The notes below the pieces were generated by a model. That model searched no databases, was not told the origin of the DNA, and saw only the letters and a program-made list of their open reading frames with translations. Source: Shimia sp040370365 (lineage in GTDB: Bacteria > Pseudomonadota > Alphaproteobacteria > Rhodobacterales > Rhodobacteraceae). From it: a DNA stretch of 64,000 nt. Numbering within the stretch: position 1 is the first letter of the stretch; each line of letters starts with the position of its first letter. Both the position numbers and the translations under genes were made by a program. Location: contig NZ_BAABWQ010000002.1 of the NCBI RefSeq assembly GCF_040370365.1, positions 744,001 to 808,000 on the forward strand, written 5' to 3'. Shown here one piece after another: positions 60,783-64,000 of the stretch.

Positions 60783-61586
60783 ATGGCACTTTTTCATATA
60801 CTTTTGGTGGCAATCCTACAGGGCCTCACCGAATTCCTCCCAGTGAGCTCCTCTGGGCACCTGATTCTGCTGTCGCAGGTCACGCCATTGCCAGATCAAG
60901 GCCTCGCTATTGATGTAGCCGCACATGTCGGTACGCTGGCTGCGGTGGTCATCTATTTTTGGCAAGACGTACGCGTCGCACTGCTTGGTCTGCCACGCAT
61001 GCTCACCGGCCGCATCGATACGCCCGGCGCACGCTTGGCTTTCTTGCTGATCATAGCCACCCTCCCGGTCATTGTACTCGGACTGATCTTTAAACTCACC
61101 GGCCTTGCGGACGCCCTGCGCTCCATCGCTGTGATCGGGTGGACTATGATTGGATTTGGTCTTGTCCTTTGGTGGTCGGATCGCAAGGGATCACAAACAA
61201 AGACTGCACAAGACTGGTCTATAAGCGAAGCATGGAAACTAGGCCTATGGCAAGCCGTCGCCCTGATCCCGGGCACGTCTCGCTCTGGGATCACCATCAC
61301 TGGCGCACGTATGCTCGGCTATGCTCGCCATGATGCCGCAAAACTAGCAATGTTGATGTCGATACCAACAATCATTGCTAGCGGCGCGTTGCTGTCCATT
61401 GATGTTGCCCAACAAGCGGATTGGCAAACCGCAAAGGACAGCGCATTCGCGGCTGTGTTTTCCTTCGCTGCCGCCCTGATCGCGCTCAGCTTAATGATGC
61501 GCTTGTTGCGCTCGGTCAGCTTCACGCCATACGTCATCTACCGCGTGATATTGGGCCTAATTCTTTTGGTCATTGCCTACAGCTAA
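60783..61586 (+). CDS. uppP: Undecaprenyl-diphosphatase
   Basis: 267 residues, about eight membrane segments. BacA-type motifs: GLTEFLPVSSSGHLIL and PGTSRSGITITGARMLG. It recycles undecaprenyl diphosphate for cell-wall synthesis and gives some bacitracin tolerance. A short AAGG lies upstream of the ATG. Ends at a strong bidirectional terminator shared with rpsT. Confidence 0.94.
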   Translation: MALFHILLVAILQGLTEFLPVSSSGHLILLSQVTPLPDQGLAIDVAAHVGTLAAVVIYFWQDVRVALLGLPRMLTGRIDTPGARLAFLLIIATLPVIVLGLIFKLTGLADALRSIAVIGWTMIGFGLVLWWSDRKGSQTKTAQDWSISEAWKLGLWQAVALIPGTSRSGITITGARMLGYARHDAAKLAMLMSIPTIIASGALLSIDVAQQADWQTAKDSAFAAVFSFAAALIALSLMMRLLRSVSFTPYVIYRVILGLILLVIAYS

Positions 61587-61591
61587 AACAA

Positions 61592-61620
61592 AAAAGCGCC
61601 GCAAAACCAGCGGCGCTTTT
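61592..61620. terminator. Bidirectional terminator between uppP and rpsT
   Basis: Perfect 11-base arms AAAAGCGCCGC (61592-61602) and GCGGCGCTTTT (61610-61620) around AAAACCA. The T-run on one strand and the A-run on the other serve both convergent genes. Confidence 0.88.
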
Positions 61621-61640
61621 CAGATGTCGTCGTCAGCAAT

Positions 61641-61904
61641 TTAAGCCAGCGACTTAACCCGTGAAGACAGGCGGGACATTTTACGTGCCGCTGTGTTCTT
61701 GTGATAAACACCTTTGGTCACGCCGCGCATCAGTTCAGGCTGAGCAGAGCGCAAAGCAGCAGTTGCCGCTTCCTTGTCGCCGGATGCGATCGCTTCTTCA
61801 ACTTTACGCAGTTCGGTGCGGATGCGGGAGCGACGGGCTTTGTTAACTTCGAGGCGACGCTCGTTCTGACGTGCGCGCTTCTTTGCTTGGGGCGAATTTG
61901 CCAT
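61641..61904 (-). CDS. rpsT: 30S ribosomal protein S20
   Basis: 87 residues, basic and helical, typical length. The N-terminus MANSPQAKKRARQNERR and TELRKVEEAI...AAARKMSRLSSRVKSLA-type C-terminus are diagnostic. AAGG stands upstream of the ATG. Monocistronic; the 224 bases upstream hold its promoter and a hairpin. Confidence 0.96.
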   Translation of the reverse strand: MANSPQAKKRARQNERRLEVNKARRSRIRTELRKVEEAIASGDKEAATAALRSAQPELMRGVTKGVYHKNTAARKMSRLSSRVKSLA

Positions 61905-62062
61905 GATCTTTTACCTTCAGGTTCGGTACGGTTGAATGCGTGCAATGTCCCGAACGGGCTTCTCCTGTTTCAGAGAATCAGATCAAGCCAGAGCGGGCTA
62001 CACGCGCATGTATGACGGTGTTCTATAGAGCTTCCAGCGGGATATGCAATGGAAATCCGACA

Positions 62063-62079
62063 TCTGCCGCATCGGCAGA
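62063..62079 (-). terminator. Hairpin downstream of the DMT transporter gene
   Basis: Arms TCTGCCG and CGGCAGA around a CAT loop, 50 bases after the leftward transporter gene and upstream of rpsT. Only a short T-run follows. It may be a weak terminator. I see nothing else in the 224-base gap 61905-62128. Confidence 0.5.
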
Positions 62080-62128
62080 AACCGCCGAACAGCTGCGCTG
62101 CAAAAACAAACCCCAGCACCAAAGTCCA

Positions 62129-63082
62129 TCAGTCGTCTGCATCGCGCTTTGGGCGACGCATTGCTTGGCTCACACGCAAACTCCCTGGAGAAATCCCACG
62201 AGATCTCGTCCGCAATACCGGCGTCTGCTCAGATGTCCCACCCATCGCTTCGCGCGCAATAATGAACAGACCGCTTGCAACAATGATAGCTGCGCCGAGT
62301 AGAGTTGCGACATCTGGTGTTTCATCAAATAACAAAACGCCAAAAAGCACAGCCCAGATGATCTGAGAATATTGCATCGGAGCCACCAAAGCAGCTTCTC
62401 CCAACGTGTAAGAAACCACCATCAAGAGCGTTGCCACAAACCCAAACAGCGCAACAATTGCAAAACCCGCAAGATCCTCAAGTTCAACCGGAACGTACAC
62501 AAAAGCCATGACCACCGACATTGTCGCGACACTTATCAAGAGCGGGTAGAGCATCAGGACAACCCGGCGTTCCTCTCGACCGATTTTTCGCACGATCACC
62601 GACTGTAGCGCAGCCGCGCTTGCCGCTAAGAGTGCCGAAAAGTGTCCACCACTGAGTGACGTTGCCCCAGGTCGCACGACAATAAGGACACCGCAAAGCC
62701 CGACAACGACGGCCAAAATTCTGAATATACCCACCTTCTCTCCCAAAATTGGGATCGACAGAATTGTGATTAGTAGGGGAGCTGAAAAAAGCAGCGCATA
62801 TACCTGTGCCAAAGGTAGTGTGGAAAATGCATAAAACGCAGCTGTTGGAGACACAACAACACAAAGTGATCGCAATGCAACCCACCAAGGATGAACAGGG
62901 CGCAGGTTTCCGTATGTCGGATCACGCACCAGCATAAGAGTGATCAACGGAAAGCTAAACAGCGACGAAAAGAACACGATCTGAAATGGTGTAAACGTCG
63001 ATCCAAGATTTTTCACGACGACATCGTGCGTCGAATAGATCGCGAACGCGAGCAATGCAAGCAAGGTTGCTTTGAGGTTCAT
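62129..63082 (-). CDS. DMT (EamA) family transporter
   Basis: 317 residues with ten hydrophobic segments (LLALLAFAIYSTHDVVVKNLGS; second half GFVATLLMVVSYTLGEAALVAPMQYSQIIWAVLFGVLLFDE) and a basic C-terminal tail (RRPKRDADD). The export substrate is unknown. It is the third carrier of this family in the window; the three are clearly different genes rather than a duplication. Confidence 0.88.
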   Translation of the reverse strand: MNLKATLLALLAFAIYSTHDVVVKNLGSTFTPFQIVFFSSLFSFPLITLMLVRDPTYGNLRPVHPWWVALRSLCVVVSPTAAFYAFSTLPLAQVYALLFSAPLLITILSIPILGEKVGIFRILAVVVGLCGVLIVVRPGATSLSGGHFSALLAASAAALQSVIVRKIGREERRVVLMLYPLLISVATMSVVMAFVYVPVELEDLAGFAIVALFGFVATLLMVVSYTLGEAALVAPMQYSQIIWAVLFGVLLFDETPDVATLLGAAIIVASGLFIIAREAMGGTSEQTPVLRTRSRGISPGSLRVSQAMRRPKRDADD

Positions 63083-63162
63083 GGGGCTGTCTCCGCGTCT
63101 AATTACGCTAGCGTCTATGTGACATGCGTGGCTTCAAAAATAAAGCAATGCACGTGTCTTGT

Positions 63163-63900
63163 TTAGAAGTAACTACGTACCAAGCTTCCTGCAATCAAAC
63201 TCCATCCATCAGCGATCACAAAGAATGAGAGTTTGAAAGGCAGAGACACAATGGCCGGTGGAACCATCATCATACCCATCGACATAAGCACTGCCGCAAC
63301 AACCAAGTCGATGATCAGGAATGGCAAGAAAATCAGGAAACCAATCTGAAACGCGCGCGCGATTTCAGACAGCATGAAGCTGGGCACAAGAACCGACAAA
63401 GGCGATTCAGGCCCTGGCGCAGTTTCAACAGTGTCAGGCCGCAATGAAGCCAAATGCATATAGGTGTCAGGATCCAAGCGTGACGCCATAAAAATGCGAA
63501 ACGGTTCTGCGGTGCGCTGAAACGCTGTTTCTAGGTCAATCAGCTCGTTCAGAAGAGGATCAACGCCAGTCGTCCAAGCCTGCATGAACACAGGTTCCAT
63601 CACATAGTACGTCAGGAACATCGCTAAAGAGACCATCATCATGTTTGGCGGCGACTGTTGCAGACCAATGGCCTGCCGCAGTATCGACAACACCGTCACA
63701 ATGAACGGGAAACACGTCACCATGATAGCGATGCCCGGCGCCAAGCTTAGGACGGTGATCAGAAGAAAGATTTGAATACTGCGCGCTGAAAGCGACCCAT
63801 CATCACCCAATGACAAGGCTAGGTCCTGAGCGGCCGCGGGGCCCACAGAAACAATTGTCAGGATGAGAAAGGCAGCGGCAAAATGCACCGCTTTGGTCAT
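63163..63900 (-). CDS. fliP: Flagellar biosynthesis protein FliP
   Basis: 245 residues. A cleavable signal peptide (ending PAAAQ) is followed by the FliP pattern: LAPGIAIMVTCFPFIVTVLSILRQAIGLQQSPPNMMMVSLAMFLT and FLIFLPFLIIDLVVAAVLMSMGMMMVPP near the C-terminus. It forms the core of the flagellar type III export gate with FliQ and FliR. The ATG at 63898-63900 overlaps the fliN stop by one base (TGATG); a GTG one codon earlier is also possible. Confidence 0.94.
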   Translation of the reverse strand: MTKAVHFAAAFLILTIVSVGPAAAQDLALSLGDDGSLSARSIQIFLLITVLSLAPGIAIMVTCFPFIVTVLSILRQAIGLQQSPPNMMMVSLAMFLTYYVMEPVFMQAWTTGVDPLLNELIDLETAFQRTAEPFRIFMASRLDPDTYMHLASLRPDTVETAPGPESPLSVLVPSFMLSEIARAFQIGFLIFLPFLIIDLVVAAVLMSMGMMMVPPAIVSLPFKLSFFVIADGWSLIAGSLVRSYF

Positions 63901-64000
63901 CACAGACCGCTTTCGAACTCGGCTACTTCGGTCAGTCTCACAGCGAGTTGACCCTCTTGACCACCTTCCATTTCTTCCAATTCACCACGCGCGATGAGCT
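63900..64000 (-). CDS. fliN: Flagellar motor switch protein FliN, C-terminal fragment
   Basis: The last 33 codons, entering from the right edge. LIARGELEEMEGGQEGQLAVRLTEV matches the C-terminal strand of FliN (the SpoA domain: LVARGELVVVDDxxGVRVTE). FliN with FliM and FliG makes the switch ring. It precedes fliP in the same operon. Confidence 0.75.
   Translation of the reverse strand, partial: LIARGELEEMEGGQEGQLAVRLTEVAEFESGL

Noticed and set aside
1..64000. tRNA or rRNA genes, insertion sequences, prophage genes, CRISPR arrays, toxin-antitoxin pairs
   Set aside because: Nothing of these kinds was recognised. Intergenic gaps are short and the genes are mostly chromosomal housekeeping or metabolic.

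Overview
The window is a stretch of chromosome from an alphaproteobacterium of the Rhodobacterales, most likely a marine Roseobacter-group organism. The inference rests on gene content: a petP/petR-type MarR and OmpR regulator pair, a formate dehydrogenase cluster carrying DUF3305, DUF3306, DUF6494 and DUF6505 proteins, a tungstate (Tup) importer, a carnitine-type acyl-CoA cluster, and the order histone-deacetylase-like protein, xseB, ispA, dxs. Coding density is high and many neighbouring genes overlap by 1 to 11 bases. I see no rRNA, tRNA, insertion sequence, prophage or CRISPR array.

Region 1 (1-20310) is a formate dehydrogenase and tungsten island. A leftward operon runs DUF3305, DUF3306, TorD-like chaperone, small Tat peptide, fdh3A, fdh3B, fdh3C, a WD40-cytochrome c protein, a 41-residue membrane peptide, an NtrC/HupR-type regulator and a Cache-domain histidine kinase. 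Divergently, a 656-residue polyferredoxin runs rightward. Next come a hybrid secreted protein (TupA-like half domain plus cytochrome c), a rightward set (DUF6494, Mrp-type Fe-S P-loop protein, degenerate biotin/lipoate-ligase-like protein, DUF6505) and the leftward tupBCA operon. The alpha subunit uses Cys rather than Sec. The neighbouring tungstate importer suggests a W-dependent, periplasmic, membrane-anchored enzyme. Two identical decamers, GGACATTTTG and GGACAGAATG, occur both in the fdh divergent promoter region and upstream of tupB, which points to a shared regulator.

Region 2 (20311-27470) holds cysK, an HU gene, an adenine-salvage pair (ade-amn), a VOC protein, a class II aldolase-like protein and a GlxA-type regulator. 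Region 3 (27547-32844) is a carnitine-like acyl-CoA cluster: acyl-CoA dehydrogenase, SelW-like protein, NDP-forming acyl-CoA synthetase, CaiD-like hydratase and an epimerase-like protein. Region 4 (32899-43694) is mostly housekeeping: dxs, ispA, xseB, deacetylase-like protein, petR/petP, ilvE, DMT transporter, HD hydrolase, aroC and an ion channel.

Region 5 (43766-53835) carries an efflux-like trio (AI-2E family, HlyD, DUF2955), a DMT transporter, a redox-repair set (CcdA, exported thioredoxin, MsrB, MsrA), queG, a GST, mtgA and two small uncharacterised proteins. Region 6 (53953-64000) holds gltD and gltB with a GFA-family gene between them, uppP, rpsT, a DMT transporter and the edge of a flagellar operon (fliN, fliP). 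An 11-base periodic repeat array occurs twice, at 164-207 and 59046-59089, each time just upstream of a leftward gene.
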